The notes: generated by a model not told the origin, from the sequence alone. A DNA stretch of 64,000 bases from Streptomyces sp. NRRL B-1347 (GCF_000720325.1 NZ_JOJM01000027.1:1-64000), one strand, 5' to 3'. Shown: positions 9,731 to 18,849, numbered from the stretch's first letter. A program made the numbers and translations.

Positions 9731-10963
9731 TCAGATCGGCAGGGTGACGCGCATCACGAGCCCACCCCCCTCACGAGGCTCCGCGATGATACGGCCCCCG
9801 TGGGCGCGCGCCACCGACCGGGCGATGGACAGGCCGAGACCCACCCCCTTGTCGCTGCCGGTGCGCTCCGTACGGAGCCTGCGGAAGGGCTCGAAGAGGT
9901 TGTCGATCTCGTACGCGGGGACCACGGGTCCGGTGTTCGTCACCACGAGCACGGCCTGGCCGTGCTGGGCCTCCGTGGTGACCTCGACCCAGCCCTCTTC
10001 CTTCACGTTGTACCGGACGGCGTTCTGGACGAGGTTGAGCGCGATGCGCTCGAGCAGGACGCCGTTGCCCTGCACGATCGCGAGGCCGCGCTCGCCGCGG
10101 ATCTCGACGCCCTTCTCGTCGGCCTCGGAGCGCGCCTGGTCGACGGCGCGGTTGGCGACCTCGGCGAGGTCCACGGGCTTGCGCTCGACGATCTGGTTGT
10201 CGCTGCGGGCGAGCAGCAGCAGGCCCTCCACGAGCTGCTCGCTGCGCTCGTTGGTGGCGAGCAGCGTCTTGCCGAGCTGCTGGAGCTCGGGCGGCGCGTT
10301 CGGATCGGAGAGCTGCACTTCGAGGAGCGTGCGGTTGATCGCGAGCGGGGTGCGCAGCTCGTGCGAGGCGTTCCCGACGAAGCGCTGCTGGGCCGTGAAG
10401 GCGCGCTCCAGGCGGTCCAGCATCTCGTCGAAGGTGTCGGAGAGCTCCTTCAACTCGTCGTCGGGGCCGTCCAGTTCGATGCGGCGCTTGAGGTCCGTGC
10501 CCGCCACGCGGCGCGCGGTACGGGTGATGCGGCCGAGCGGCGAGAGGACGCGGCCCGCCATCGCGTACCCGAAGGCGAAGGCGATCACGGCGAGGCCGAG
10601 CAGGGCGAGCAGCGAGCGGCTCAGGAGGTTGTCCAGGGCGTGCTGGCGCTGCTCGTTCACGCACGCGTTCATCGCCGCGTTGAACTCGTCGGGCGAGGCG
10701 CGGCTCGGCAGCTCGCAGACCTTGCTCTCCACCCGGCCCGAGACGATCTTGAAGGGCAGCTCACTGCCCACGTTGAGCGCCTGCGCGGCGAGCAGGTAGA
10801 TGATCGAGAGCAGCAGGATGCCCGCGATCAGGAACATGCCGCCGTACAGGAGCGTGAGCCTTATGCGGATGGTGGGGCGCAGCCACGGGAAGGGCGGTTC
10901 GACCTTCCGGGGGTCCCACGTCGGCTTGGGGGGCGCCGCTGGCGGCGCCGGTGTCGCGGCCAC
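9731..10963 (-). CDS. cutS: Sensor histidine kinase CutS
   Basis: Membrane sensor kinase of the CutRS two-component system. The 410-residue protein has a proline-rich cytoplasmic start, membrane segment 1 (about 37-62), a short extracellular loop, membrane segment 2 (about 117-138), a HAMP linker, the phospho-acceptor box NASHELRTPL (His201) and an ATPase domain with NLVQNAVRYN and GVGLGLSIARSVARAHGG. The extracellular loop of about 55 residues has exactly two cysteines (Cys83, Cys101), which could form a disulfide and act as a redox or folding switch. It begins 6 bases after cutR and ends at 9731 without a clear terminator. The gene name rests on the very strong match of its partner to CutR. 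Confidence 0.93.
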   Translation of the reverse strand: MAATPAPPAAPPKPTWDPRKVEPPFPWLRPTIRIRLTLLYGGMFLIAGILLLSIIYLLAAQALNVGSELPFKIVSGRVESKVCELPSRASPDEFNAAMNACVNEQRQHALDNLLSRSLLALLGLAVIAFAFGYAMAGRVLSPLGRITRTARRVAGTDLKRRIELDGPDDELKELSDTFDEMLDRLERAFTAQQRFVGNASHELRTPLAINRTLLEVQLSDPNAPPELQQLGKTLLATNERSEQLVEGLLLLARSDNQIVERKPVDLAEVANRAVDQARSEADEKGVEIRGERGLAIVQGNGVLLERIALNLVQNAVRYNVKEEGWVEVTTEAQHGQAVLVVTNTGPVVPAYEIDNLFEPFRRLRTERTGSDKGVGLGLSIARSVARAHGGRIIAEPREGGGLVMRVTLPI

Positions 10964-10969
10964 CGGAGA

Positions 10970-11623
10970 TCAGATCCGGTAGCCCGAGCCGGGCACCGTG
11001 ACGATGACGGCGGGCTCACCGAGCTTGCGGCGCAGGGTCATGACCGTGACCCGGACGACGTTCGTGAACGGGTCCGTGTTCTCGTCCCAGGCCTTCTCCA
11101 GGAGCTGCTCGGCGGAGACCACGGCGCCCTCGCTGCGCATCAGGACCTCAAGGACCGCGAACTCCTTCGGCGCCAGCTGGATCTCCCGGCCCTCGCGGAA
11201 CACCTCGCGGCGGTTCGGGTCGAGCTTGATGCCCGCGCGCTCCAGGACGGGCGGCAGCGGCACGCTGGTGCGCCGGCCCAGGGCCCGGACGCGTGCCGTC
11301 AGCTCGCTGAACGCGAACGGCTTGGGCAGGTAGTCGTCGGCGCCGATCTCCAGGCCCTCCACGCGGTCGCTGACGTCGCCGGAGGCGGTGAGCATCAGGA
11401 CGCGCGTCGGCATGCCGAGCTCGACGATCTTGCGGCAGACGTCGTCGCCGTGCACGAGCGGGAGGTCGCGGTCCAGGACGACCACGTCGTAGTCGTTCAC
11501 GCCGATGCGCTCCAGGGCGGCCGCACCGTCGTACACGACGTCGACGGCCATGGCCTCCCGGCGCAGTCCGGTGGCCACCGCATCGGCGAGCAGCTGCTCG
11601 TCCTCGACGACGAGTACGCGCAC
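10970..11623 (-). CDS. cutR: Response regulator CutR
   Basis: OmpR/PhoB-type response regulator, 217 residues, the length of S. lividans CutR as I recall it. The receiver starts MRVLVVEDEQLLADAVATGL, with acidic pocket VEDE, phospho-acceptor Asp51 (VVVLDRDLPL), a Thr in MLTASG and Lys in YLPKPFAF. The winged-helix DNA-binding domain ends NVVRVTVMTLRRKLGEP and VTVPGSGYRI. The GTG start at 11623 has an AGGA ribosome site. CutRS was first linked to copper metabolism in S. lividans and later to antibiotic production and cell-envelope stress (general knowledge). It heads the cutRS operon and faces a divergent small gene. Confidence 0.95.
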   Translation of the reverse strand: MRVLVVEDEQLLADAVATGLRREAMAVDVVYDGAAALERIGVNDYDVVVLDRDLPLVHGDDVCRKIVELGMPTRVLMLTASGDVSDRVEGLEIGADDYLPKPFAFSELTARVRALGRRTSVPLPPVLERAGIKLDPNRREVFREGREIQLAPKEFAVLEVLMRSEGAVVSAEQLLEKAWDENTDPFTNVVRVTVMTLRRKLGEPAVIVTVPGSGYRI

Positions 11624-11953
11624 GTCGCTGTCCTTCCTCTGTGCCCGGCCCCGGTTCTCCCGTGGGCGGGCAGGTCTGATCTGGGGGTGAGACCTCCATC
11701 CTGCCCCTTTCGGCCATAAACCGGCTGTAAGACGGCCGGTGCCCCTGGGAACACGGGAATTTCTCGGACTTCCGCCCGCGTTTGAGGTTTCCCTGAGGAG
11801 GGCCGGGGGGAGGACGGCCTGTACACCCCGCGATCACGCTTCGTATGTGATGCGCCACGGCGCGCTCCACGCAGCGTCATCGGACGTGATCGCCGCTTCT
11901 CGGGCACACCCCCGTGCCACCGACCCACACGACCCAGCCGAGGGGGCGCAACC
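11624..11953. other. Divergent regulatory region, cutR and 57-aa gene
   Basis: About 330 bases holding promoters for both genes. No gene is supported. The sequence near 11660-11740 is less GC-rich than its surroundings and contains TCTGATCTGGGGGTGAGACC. CutR might bind here, but no clear direct repeat was seen. Confidence 0.4.
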
Positions 11954-12127
11954 ATGGACGCATTCACCGCAGGTCTCCTGCAGCGCATAAAGGCCACGGA
12001 ATCCGACCTCGCGCAGGCCCGCGAGACGGGCGACGACTTCCTGGCCGAGGTCGAGCTGGCCGAGCTGGAGGACCTGCACCGCCTGGCCGCCGAGCACGGT
12101 GTGGAGGTCGCCGTCTCGTCCTCCTGA
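11954..12127 (+). CDS. Conserved 57-residue acidic protein
   Basis: A small gene with a strong GAGGGGG ribosome site and ATG at 11954. The product begins MDAFTAGLLQRIKATESDLA and continues as one amphipathic acidic helix with the repeats AEVELAELEDLHRLAAEHG. The codon use matches the region and the ORF ends just ahead of a bidirectional terminator. It is divergent from cutR; I recall similar short proteins next to cutR in other Streptomyces. The function is unknown; a helix of this kind could mediate protein-protein contacts. Confidence 0.82.
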   Translation: MDAFTAGLLQRIKATESDLAQARETGDDFLAEVELAELEDLHRLAAEHGVEVAVSSS

Positions 12128-12141
12128 CCGGCCGACACGTG

Positions 12142-12195
12142 ACACGTCAGGGCCCCGGCACCGCGCTCCTGCGGGGTGCCGGGGCCCTGACGTGT
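12142..12195. terminator. Bidirectional terminator, perfect 21-bp stem
   Basis: Arms 12142-12162 and 12175-12195 are fully complementary around a 12-base loop. It sits between the convergent 57-aa gene and the inositol-monophosphatase-family gene, serving both. Confidence 0.9.
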
Positions 12196-12217
12196 GCTCC
12201 GCGAGCCGTGCGGGTCC

Positions 12218-13036
12218 TCAGTCGTGCCAGGCGCCCCGCTCGTCCAGGAACGTCTGCAGCTGCTCGAAGAGGCCGGGCGGGCCCGCCACCGTCAGCTCGG
12301 TGGACAGGGCCTCGCCGGGGCGGCCGCCGGTGCGGGCGCCCGCCTCGCGCGCGATGAGGTCTCCGGCGGCGAAGTCCCAGTCGTTCAGGCCGCGTTCGTA
12401 GTACGCGTCCAGGCGGCCCGCCGCCACGTCGCACAGGTCGATGGCCGCCGAGCCGGCGCGGCGGATGTCCCGCACGCGCGGCAGCAGCTCCCGGGCGACC
12501 TCGGCCTGCTGGGCGCGGCGCTCCGCGACGTACCCGAAGCCGGTGCCGATCAGGGCCTGGTCGAACGGGGGCGCAGGACGGACGCGCACCTGCCGGTCGT
12601 TGACGTACGCGCCCTGGCCGAGGACCGCGCGGAACGTCTCGCCGCGCACGGGCGCGTGCACGACGCCGACGAGGGTCTCGCCGCCCGCGCGCGCGGCGAT
12701 GGACACCGCCCAGTCGGGGCGGCCGTACAGGTAGTTCACGGTGCCGTCGATCGGGTCGATCACCCACTGGACGCCGCTGCTGCCCTCGAAGCTCGCGCCC
12801 TCCTCGCCGAGCACGCCGTCATCGGGCCTGCGGGCGGCGAAGAAGTCCGTGATGAGCTTCTCGGACGCGATGTCCATCTCGGTGACGACGTCGACGGCGC
12901 TGCTCTTCGTGGCGGCCACCCCCAGGTCGTCCGGGCGGCCGTCGCGCAGCAGCTCACCGGCGCGGTGCGCGGCTTCCAGGGCGACGGCGAGGAGTTCGGC
13001 CTTCAGGCCGTCCTGAGCGGTGGTGCGGTCGGTCAC
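12218..13036 (-). CDS. Inositol monophosphatase family phosphatase
   Basis: A magnesium-dependent, lithium-sensitive-type sugar phosphatase of 272 residues. Metal-binding motifs are GEEGASF (residues 77-83), DPIDGT (94-99) and the C-terminal NDWDFAAGDLIAREAGA. The exact substrate (myo-inositol phosphate, histidinol phosphate, fructose bisphosphate or another) cannot be told from this. The GTG start at 13036 lies 9 bases after the ferrochelatase stop, so both are in one operon ending at the terminator at 12142-12195. The start is supported by the compact spacing and by the typical N-terminal helix ELLAVALEAAHRAGELL. Confidence 0.92.
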   Translation of the reverse strand: MTDRTTAQDGLKAELLAVALEAAHRAGELLRDGRPDDLGVAATKSSAVDVVTEMDIASEKLITDFFAARRPDDGVLGEEGASFEGSSGVQWVIDPIDGTVNYLYGRPDWAVSIAARAGGETLVGVVHAPVRGETFRAVLGQGAYVNDRQVRVRPAPPFDQALIGTGFGYVAERRAQQAEVARELLPRVRDIRRAGSAAIDLCDVAAGRLDAYYERGLNDWDFAAGDLIAREAGARTGGRPGEALSTELTVAGPPGLFEQLQTFLDERGAWHD

Positions 13037-13045
13037 GGGGGCTCC

Positions 13046-14185
13046 TCAGACGAACGGGCTGTCGGCGCCCGCGGCGGCGGGCTTGGGGGTGCGCGCGGGG
13101 CAGCAGCCCACCGGGCACAGGTCGTGGCCTGCGCCGAGCGCGCCCAGGGCACAGGGCGTCACCGCGCGCCCGCTCTCGGCCGCCGCGCGCTCCAGGACCA
13201 GCTCGCGCACCGCGGCGGCGAACCGCGGGTCGGCGCCCACGGTGGCCGAGCGCCGCACCGGCAGGCCCAGCTCGGCCGCCTTCGCCGTGGCCTCGGTGTC
13301 GAGGTCGTACAGGACCTCCATGTGGTCCGACACGAAGCCGATCGGGACCATCACCACGGCGGGCGCCCCGGCGCCGTGCCGCTCCTCCAGGTGGTCGCAG
13401 ATGTCGGGCTCCAGCCACGGGATGTGCGGGGCTCCGGAGCGCGACTGGTAGACCAGCTCCCAGGGGCGGTCGACGCCGGTCTCCGCGCGCACGGCGTCCA
13501 CGATGACGCGGGCGACGTCCAGGTGCTGTCTCACATACGCCCCGCCGTCCCCGTGGTCGGCCGGCGGGCCCGAGGTGTCGGCGGCGGCCGTCGGGATGGA
13601 GTGCGTGGTGAACGCCAGGTGCGCGCCGTCCCGCACCTCGTCGGGGAGGTCGGCGAGGGACTCCAGGACGCCGTCGACCATGGGGCGCACGAAGCCCGGG
13701 TGGTTGAAGTAGTGCCGCAGCTTGTCCACGCGCGGGGGCTCCAGGCCCTCTTCCTGGAGGGTCGTGAGGGCGTCCGCGAGGTTCTCGCGGTACTGACGGC
13801 AGCCCGAGTACGAGGCGTACGCGCTGGTGGTGAGGGTGAGCACGCGGCGGTGGCCGTCGCGCGCCAGGTCCCGGAGGGTGTCCGTCAGGTACGGCGCCCA
13901 GTTGCGGTTGCCCCAGTAGACGGGCAGGTCCAGGCCGTGGTCCGCGAAGTCCTTGCGCAGGGCGTCCAACAGGGCGCGGTTCTGGTCGTTGATGGGGCTG
14001 ACGCCGCCGAAGAGGAAGTAGTGCTGCCCCACCTCCTTCAGGCGCTCCTTGGGGATGCCGCGGCCCCGCGTCACGTTCTCCAGGAACGGAACGACATCGT
14101 CCGGGCCTTCGGGCCCGCCGAACGAGAGCAGCAGCAGGGCGTCGTACGGAGTGGGATCCAGTGGGGAATCCAGCGCATCGGACAT
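13046..14185 (-). CDS. hemH: Ferrochelatase (coproporphyrin type)
   Basis: Inserts ferrous iron into the porphyrin near the end of haem synthesis; actinobacterial members work on coproporphyrin III and are also called CpfC. The 379-residue protein starts [20 protein letters not shown]. Landmarks are [59 protein letters not shown] (catalytic His region), [15 protein letters not shown] and [17 protein letters not shown] (second catalytic acid). The C-terminal [20 protein letters not shown] is cysteine-rich, consistent with the [2Fe-2S] cluster known in actinobacterial ferrochelatases. The ATG at 14185 is chosen because the family N-terminus begins shortly after it. It is followed by the phosphatase gene. 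Confidence 0.96.
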   Translation of the reverse strand: MSDALDSPLDPTPYDALLLLSFGGPEGPDDVVPFLENVTRGRGIPKERLKEVGQHYFLFGGVSPINDQNRALLDALRKDFADHGLDLPVYWGNRNWAPYLTDTLRDLARDGHRRVLTLTTSAYASYSGCRQYRENLADALTTLQEEGLEPPRVDKLRHYFNHPGFVRPMVDGVLESLADLPDEVRDGAHLAFTTHSIPTAAADTSGPPADHGDGGAYVRQHLDVARVIVDAVRAETGVDRPWELVYQSRSGAPHIPWLEPDICDHLEERHGAGAPAVVMVPIGFVSDHMEVLYDLDTEATAKAAELGLPVRRSATVGADPRFAAAVRELVLERAAAESGRAVTPCALGALGAGHDLCPVGCCPARTPKPAAAGADSPFV

Positions 14186-14518
14186 GTCTTTGATCCTGCC
14201 ACTCGCCACTGACAGCCGGAAAACGGCGGTACTCCCCACCGGGGACGACGCGGCTTCGCCACCGGGGACGACGCGGCTTCCCCAGCGCCGACGGCCCGGC
14301 TTCCCTCGCCGCAGACGGCCGCTCCCTGCCGTCGGGAGGGCCGGGTGGGAAGAATCGGGTGGGGTGAGCCGGGCGGGGAGAGCCGGGTGGAGAGAGCCGG
14401 AAATTACCGGTGCGCCGGAGGCCTGCGCGGCCGTAAGCTGTATCAGCCATCTTCACGCCTTACCGGAGCCGCGCGACCCCTCACGGGTCGGCCGCCCCTG
14501 CGCCCCCGCGGAGTCCAC
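14186..14518. other. Divergent region with 23-bp direct repeat, hemH and MFS gene
   Basis: About 330 bases with promoters for both divergent genes. It contains a direct repeat of CCACCGGGGACGACGCGGCT-type units (14237-14258 and 14260-14281, period 23), and loose repeats of GAGCCGGG further on (14355-14400). The frames stay open across it, but the text is low-complexity and no gene is supported. Confidence 0.55.
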
Positions 14519-15787
14519 GTGCCGAGCCCCTACCGCGCCATCTTCGCCGCCCCCGGCAGCAAGGGCTTCTCCGCCGCCGGATTCATCGGGCGGATGCCGC
14601 TGTCGATGATGGGCATCGGCATCGTGACGATGGTCTCCCAGATCACCGGGCGGTACGGCCTCGCGGGCGCCCTGTCCGCCACCGTCGCGCTCTCGGCCGC
14701 CGCGATCGGCCCCCAGATATCCCGGCTCGTGGACCGGCACGGCCAGCGCCGGGTGCTGCGGCCCGCGACCCTGGTGACGCTCGTCGCCGTCGCAGGGCTG
14801 CTGCTCGCCGCGCGGCTTGAGCTGCCGGACTGGACGCTGTTCGTCTTCGCCGCGGTGGCGGGCAGCGTGCCGAGCCTCGGCTCGATGGTCCGGGCGCGCT
14901 GGGCGGCCCTGTACCGCGACACCCCGCAGCTGCACACGGCGTACTCCTTCGAGTCCGTCGTGGACGAGATCTGCTTCATCTTCGGGCCGATCATCTCGAT
15001 CGGCCTGTCCACGGTGTGGTTCCCCGAGTCGGGGCCGCTCCTCGCCGCCGTCTTCCTCGCCGTGGGCGTCTTCTGGCTGACCGCGCAGCGCGCCACCGAG
15101 CCGGTGCCGCACCCGCGCGAACACCACACCCGGGAGTCGGCCCTGCGCTCCCCCGGCCTCCAGGTCCTGGTCGCCGCGTTCGTCGCCACGGGCACGATCT
15201 TCGGCGCCGTGGACGTGGTCACGGTGGCCTTCGCCGAGGAGGAGGGCCGCAAGAGCGCCGCGAGCCTGGTCCTCGCCGTGTACGCGCTCGGCTCGTGCCT
15301 CGCCGGTGTCGGCTTCGGGCTCATGCACTTCAAGGGGTCGCCCGCGCGCAGGTGGGTGGTGGGCCTCTGCGCGATGGCCGTGAGTATGATCCCGCTGCAA
15401 CTGGTCGGGAGCCTGCCGTTCCTGGCCGCGGCGCTCTTCCTCGCGGGCCTTTCCATCGCACCGACGATGATCACGACCATGGCCCTCGTCGAACAGCACG
15501 TACCACGCGCGAAGCTGACCGAGGGCATGACCTGGGTCAGCACCGGACTCGCCGTCGGGATCGCGCTCGGCTCCTCCGCGGCCGGCTGGGTGATCGACGC
15601 CGCGGGACCGAGCGCCGGGTACGGCGTGGCGGGCGTGGCCGGGGCGCTCGCGGCCGCGGTCGGATTCCTGGGGTATCGCCGGCTGAAGCGGCCGGATCCG
15701 CGACGGGGAGGGACCCATGAGCAGGGCAACGGGCAGAGGCACGGGCGCGGCAGCGACCAGCGGGAGGAGTCGAGCGGCGTGGCGTAA
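14519..15787 (+). CDS. MFS transporter
   Basis: A 422-residue major facilitator with about twelve hydrophobic segments, starting VPSPYRAIFAAPGSKGFSAA at a GTG that has a GGAG site 5 bases ahead. Characteristic parts are GRMPLSMMGIGIVTMVSQITG, the cytoplasmic loop DRHGQRRVLRP (the MFS motif A region) and ESVVDEICFIFGP. The substrate is unknown; members with this architecture are usually annotated as drug or sugar efflux proteins. The last 30 residues are hydrophilic and low-complexity, and the final 71 bases overlap the next gene in another frame. This suggests the tail was extended by stop-codon loss. Confidence 0.9.
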   Translation: MPSPYRAIFAAPGSKGFSAAGFIGRMPLSMMGIGIVTMVSQITGRYGLAGALSATVALSAAAIGPQISRLVDRHGQRRVLRPATLVTLVAVAGLLLAARLELPDWTLFVFAAVAGSVPSLGSMVRARWAALYRDTPQLHTAYSFESVVDEICFIFGPIISIGLSTVWFPESGPLLAAVFLAVGVFWLTAQRATEPVPHPREHHTRESALRSPGLQVLVAAFVATGTIFGAVDVVTVAFAEEEGRKSAASLVLAVYALGSCLAGVGFGLMHFKGSPARRWVVGLCAMAVSMIPLQLVGSLPFLAAALFLAGLSIAPTMITTMALVEQHVPRAKLTEGMTWVSTGLAVGIALGSSAAGWVIDAAGPSAGYGVAGVAGALAAAVGFLGYRRLKRPDPRRGGTHEQGNGQRHGRGSDQREESSGVA

Positions 15788-17066
15788 CTGGGCGGGCACC
15801 GTCAGCGCGCACCCCGCGCGCGAGGCGACGCCCGCCTCGGTCGACGAGCTCGTCGCGGCGGTCCGCGGGGCCAGGGCCGACGGCCTGACCGTGAAGCCCG
15901 TGGGCACCGGCCACTCCTTCACGGCCGCCGCCGCGACCGACGGCCTGCTGATACGTCCCGACCTGCTCACCGGCATCCGCGCGATCGACCACGCCGCGGG
16001 CACCGTCACCGTCGAGGCGGGCACCCCGCTCAAGCGCCTGAACGCCGCGCTCGCCCGCGAGGGCCTGTCGCTGACGAACATGGGCGACATCATGGAGCAG
16101 ACCGTCTCCGGAGCCGTCAGCACCGGGACGCACGGCACGGGCCGCGACTCCGCGTCGGTCGCCGCCCAGATCGCGGCGCTCGAACTGGTCACCGCGGACG
16201 GCGAGATCCTCACCTGCTCCCGGGACGAGCACCCCGACGTCTTCGCCGCCGCGCGCGTGGGCCTCGGCGCGCTCGGCGTCATCAGCGCGATCACGTTCTC
16301 CGTAGAGCCCCTCTTCCTCCTGAGGGCCCGCGAGGAGCCGATGACCTTCGACCAGGTCACCAGGTCGTTCGACGAACTCGTCACCGAGAACGAGCACTTC
16401 GAGTTCTACTGGTTCCCGCACACCGACAACTGCAACACCAAGCGCAACAACCGCAGCCTGGGCCCCGCTGACCCGCCGGGCGCGATCAGCGCCTTCGTAG
16501 AGGACGAACTGCTCTCCAACGGCCTCTTCCAGGTCGTCAATTCGCTCGGCCGCGCCGTGCCCGCGACCATCCCGTCCATCGCCAAGATCTCCAGCAAGGC
16601 CCTGTCGGCCCGCACCTACACGGACATCCCGTACAAGGTCTTCACCAGCCCCCGGCGGGTGCGCTTCGTGGAGATGGAGTACGCCGTCCCGCGCGAGGCG
16701 CTCGTGGACACGCTGCGGGAGCTGAGGACGATGATCGAGCGCTCCCCGCTGCGCGTCAGCTTCCCCGTGGAGGTCCGCACGGCGCCCGCCGACGACATCA
16801 CGCTCTCCACGGCGTCCGGCCGCGACAGCGCGTACATCGCCGTGCACCTCTACAGGGGCACGCCTTTCCGCACGTACTTCAGCGCCGCGGAGCAGATCTT
16901 CGTCGCCCACGAAGGGCGGCCCCACTGGGGCAAGCTACACACCCGCGACGCCGCGTACTTCGCCGAGGCCTACCCGCGCTTCGCCGAGTTCACGGCGCTG
17001 CGCGACCGCCTCGACCCGGACCGGCTCTTCGCCAACGCCTATCTGCGGCGGGTCCTCGGCGACTGA
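15717..17066 (+). CDS. FAD-linked sugar-alcohol/aldonolactone oxidase
   Basis: A vanillyl-alcohol-oxidase-fold flavoprotein of 449 residues, similar to D-arabinono-1,4-lactone oxidase and Streptomyces alditol oxidase (AldO). The FAD domain has VKPVGTGHSFT, where His66 corresponds to the residue that carries the covalent flavin in AldO, and TVSGAVSTGTHGTG. The C-terminal part ends with HTRDAAYFAEAYPRFAEF and LDPDRLFANAYLRRVLG, typical of the ALO domain. It would oxidise a polyol or lactone and produce hydrogen peroxide. The ATG at 15717 has a GGGAGGGA ribosome site and lies 71 bases inside the end of the MFS gene, so the two are one operon. The substrate remains open. Confidence 0.92.
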   Translation: MSRATGRGTGAAATSGRSRAAWRNWAGTVSAHPAREATPASVDELVAAVRGARADGLTVKPVGTGHSFTAAAATDGLLIRPDLLTGIRAIDHAAGTVTVEAGTPLKRLNAALAREGLSLTNMGDIMEQTVSGAVSTGTHGTGRDSASVAAQIAALELVTADGEILTCSRDEHPDVFAAARVGLGALGVISAITFSVEPLFLLRAREEPMTFDQVTRSFDELVTENEHFEFYWFPHTDNCNTKRNNRSLGPADPPGAISAFVEDELLSNGLFQVVNSLGRAVPATIPSIAKISSKALSARTYTDIPYKVFTSPRRVRFVEMEYAVPREALVDTLRELRTMIERSPLRVSFPVEVRTAPADDITLSTASGRDSAYIAVHLYRGTPFRTYFSAAEQIFVAHEGRPHWGKLHTRDAAYFAEAYPRFAEFTALRDRLDPDRLFANAYLRRVLGD

Positions 17067-17093
17067 GCCTCCGGGCCGTGGCGGTCGCGCCGC

Positions 17094-18350
17094 TCACTGC
17101 TCGGACGACTGCTGCTCCCCCTGGAGGCCGTTCCCGCCGCCGTTCGACGGCGTGGGTGTCGGCGTCGGGGTCGGGGTCGGAGTGGGCGTCGGAGTGGGCG
17201 TAGGCGTCGGGTCGACCTTCGAACCGCCGTCGTCCTTGCCGCCGTCGTCGTCCTTGCCGCCCTGGTCCTTGCCGGTGTCGGTCCCGGTGTCCGAGCCGGT
17301 GTCGTCGCCCGGCGAGGGCGTGCCGGTGGGGTCCTTGGAGGTGTCGTCGCCCTCCTTGGAGCCGTCGTCCGTGCCGGAAGTGCCCTGGTCGGTGGGCTGG
17401 TCGGAGTCGTCGCCCGGCTGCGGGCCGTCCGACTTGGAGGACGAGTTCTTGCCCTTCACGAAGTCGCCGATGGACGTGCTCTTGTCGTCACCGCTGAAGC
17501 TCTGGCCGCTCACCAGCTCGTACGTGGTGATGCCGGTGAGCGCCACTCCGAAGACGACGGCGGCGGCGACCAGGGGCCGCTTCCAGCTCGTCACCCGCGC
17601 GCGGTGCGTGGTGCCCTCGGTGAACTCGTCCGACGGGAGCGGCGGTTGCGGCGGGCCGGGAACCGACGGGCCGGTGGCGCGCAGCACTTGGGTCCGCTGG
17701 TCGCGCGGCAGCAGCTGGGTCGCGTCCACGGACCCGAGGAACTGCGTCTGTTCGGCGTCCGCGGACGCGGCGGGCAGGACGGTGGTGGGATCACCGGCCC
17801 CGGCCCCGGCCCCGGCCCCGACCGCGGGCAGGGCGACCGTCGGATCGGCCGCCGCCATCGGCAGCGCGGCCGTCGGGTCGGCCGCACCGGCCATGGGCAG
17901 TGCGGTCGTCGGGTCGGCGTCCGGGGCGTGGCGGCCCGCCGACTGCCTGCCCCACGTGGTGGTCACCGGCCCCGTGCCGGTCGCGTAGCCCGACGGGGGC
18001 CCGGAAGGCGTGGCTCTGAAGGCCTCGGGCACCGGTGTGGCCGCCGTCACCGGCACCTGCTGCGCCTTCGGCTTGGCCTGCACCGCGACGTCGCGTATCT
18101 GCTCGCCCGTGCGCTTGAAGAAGTGCTGGAAGACCGTGCCGCCGCAGGTGGCGATGCCACTCACCAGACCGGCGCCGAGGATCGTTCCGTACACGCCGAA
18201 GCTGGACGCGAGCTTCGCGGCCAGGACGGCGGCCACGGCGCTGCCCGCCACCTGCGGCACGCTCAGGTCGAGCCGCTTCTTCGGCGCGTCCTCCGACGTG
18301 CCTTCCGAGGTGTCCTCCGACGTCCCGCCGGTATCCGGCTTCCCACGCAT
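17094..18350 (-). CDS. Membrane protein with Thr/Pro-repeat tail
   Basis: A 418-residue protein not assigned to a named family. The order is: acidic N-terminus, a hydrophobic hairpin (about residues 33-75, with VAAVLAAKLASSFGVYGTIL), a long Ala/Pro linker with repeated DPTTALP-like units, a membrane helix around residues 255-275 (PLVAAAVVFGVALTGITTYE), then an Asp/Gly/Ser/Thr-rich extracellular tail. The tail ends in at least ten Thr-Pro dipeptides (encoded at about 17150-17205) and GNGLQGEQQSSEQ. The topology suggests a cell-surface stalk of the kind often glycosylated. It is convergent with the oxidase gene and divergent from sepH. Confidence 0.8.
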   Translation of the reverse strand: MRGKPDTGGTSEDTSEGTSEDAPKKRLDLSVPQVAGSAVAAVLAAKLASSFGVYGTILGAGLVSGIATCGGTVFQHFFKRTGEQIRDVAVQAKPKAQQVPVTAATPVPEAFRATPSGPPSGYATGTGPVTTTWGRQSAGRHAPDADPTTALPMAGAADPTAALPMAAADPTVALPAVGAGAGAGAGDPTTVLPAASADAEQTQFLGSVDATQLLPRDQRTQVLRATGPSVPGPPQPPLPSDEFTEGTTHRARVTSWKRPLVAAAVVFGVALTGITTYELVSGQSFSGDDKSTSIGDFVKGKNSSSKSDGPQPGDDSDQPTDQGTSGTDDGSKEGDDTSKDPTGTPSPGDDTGSDTGTDTGKDQGGKDDDGGKDDGGSKVDPTPTPTPTPTPTPTPTPTPTPSNGGGNGLQGEQQSSEQ

Positions 18351-18849
18351 CTCCGACTCTTGCCGCCTTTCTCGCCTTGCCGACTTCGCTGCTGATTCGC
18401 GTACGAGTCACGCGAGTCACATGAGAAAGGGACGTACGTCCGAAGAAAATAGTTCCGTTTCTGGCGTTTACGTGAAGAGCGCCACCTGCGCGCGGGGCGT
18501 TCGCGCCCCTTGCCGCCATCAACTCCCTTCACCCGGGAGAAGTTCGGCGGCGTGCCGGTCCACCCGGGTGGCCCGAATGGAGTAGTGTTGCGAGCCCTGG
18601 GTCCGGTCTCCAGCCAGGGTGCCCGGGGCCAGCCAGGACCGCCGGGAGGGGGCCCGCTGCACAGGGTGACGGAACTTGGTCACTTAGCGTTGCGAATAGG
18701 TAACCGTGCCATAACGGCGATCCAGGGCCCATGCCCGACACGCCGGGCAACTCGGCAAGGTTGTGGCAGGCTGCACCCGGGCAGGCCACACTCGACTAGC
18801 GGAAGCAGCGACGCACGTGACGTCGGCAGGCACCACCCGGGAGGTCCCC
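18351..18849. other. Divergent upstream region of sepH
   Basis: About 500 bases between the membrane-protein gene and sepH. The first 130 bases are relatively AT-rich (around 18400-18470) and probably hold the promoter of the membrane-protein gene. Closer to sepH the text has CTTGGTCAC followed by AATAGGTAAC (18675-18704), a loose promoter candidate with too short a spacer to trust. No RNA gene or ORF is supported. Confidence 0.4.

Noticed and set aside
9401..11719. Open frame of over 770 codons on the plus strand across cutS and cutR
   Set aside because: Shadow of the cutRS genes; no ribosome site or recognisable domain.
12194..14212. Plus-strand open frame across the phosphatase and hemH genes
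   Set aside because: Antisense to two strongly supported enzymes.
18560..18800. Possible tRNA or small RNA in the sepH upstream region
   Set aside because: Some short stems exist, but no cloverleaf or conserved tRNA blocks were found.
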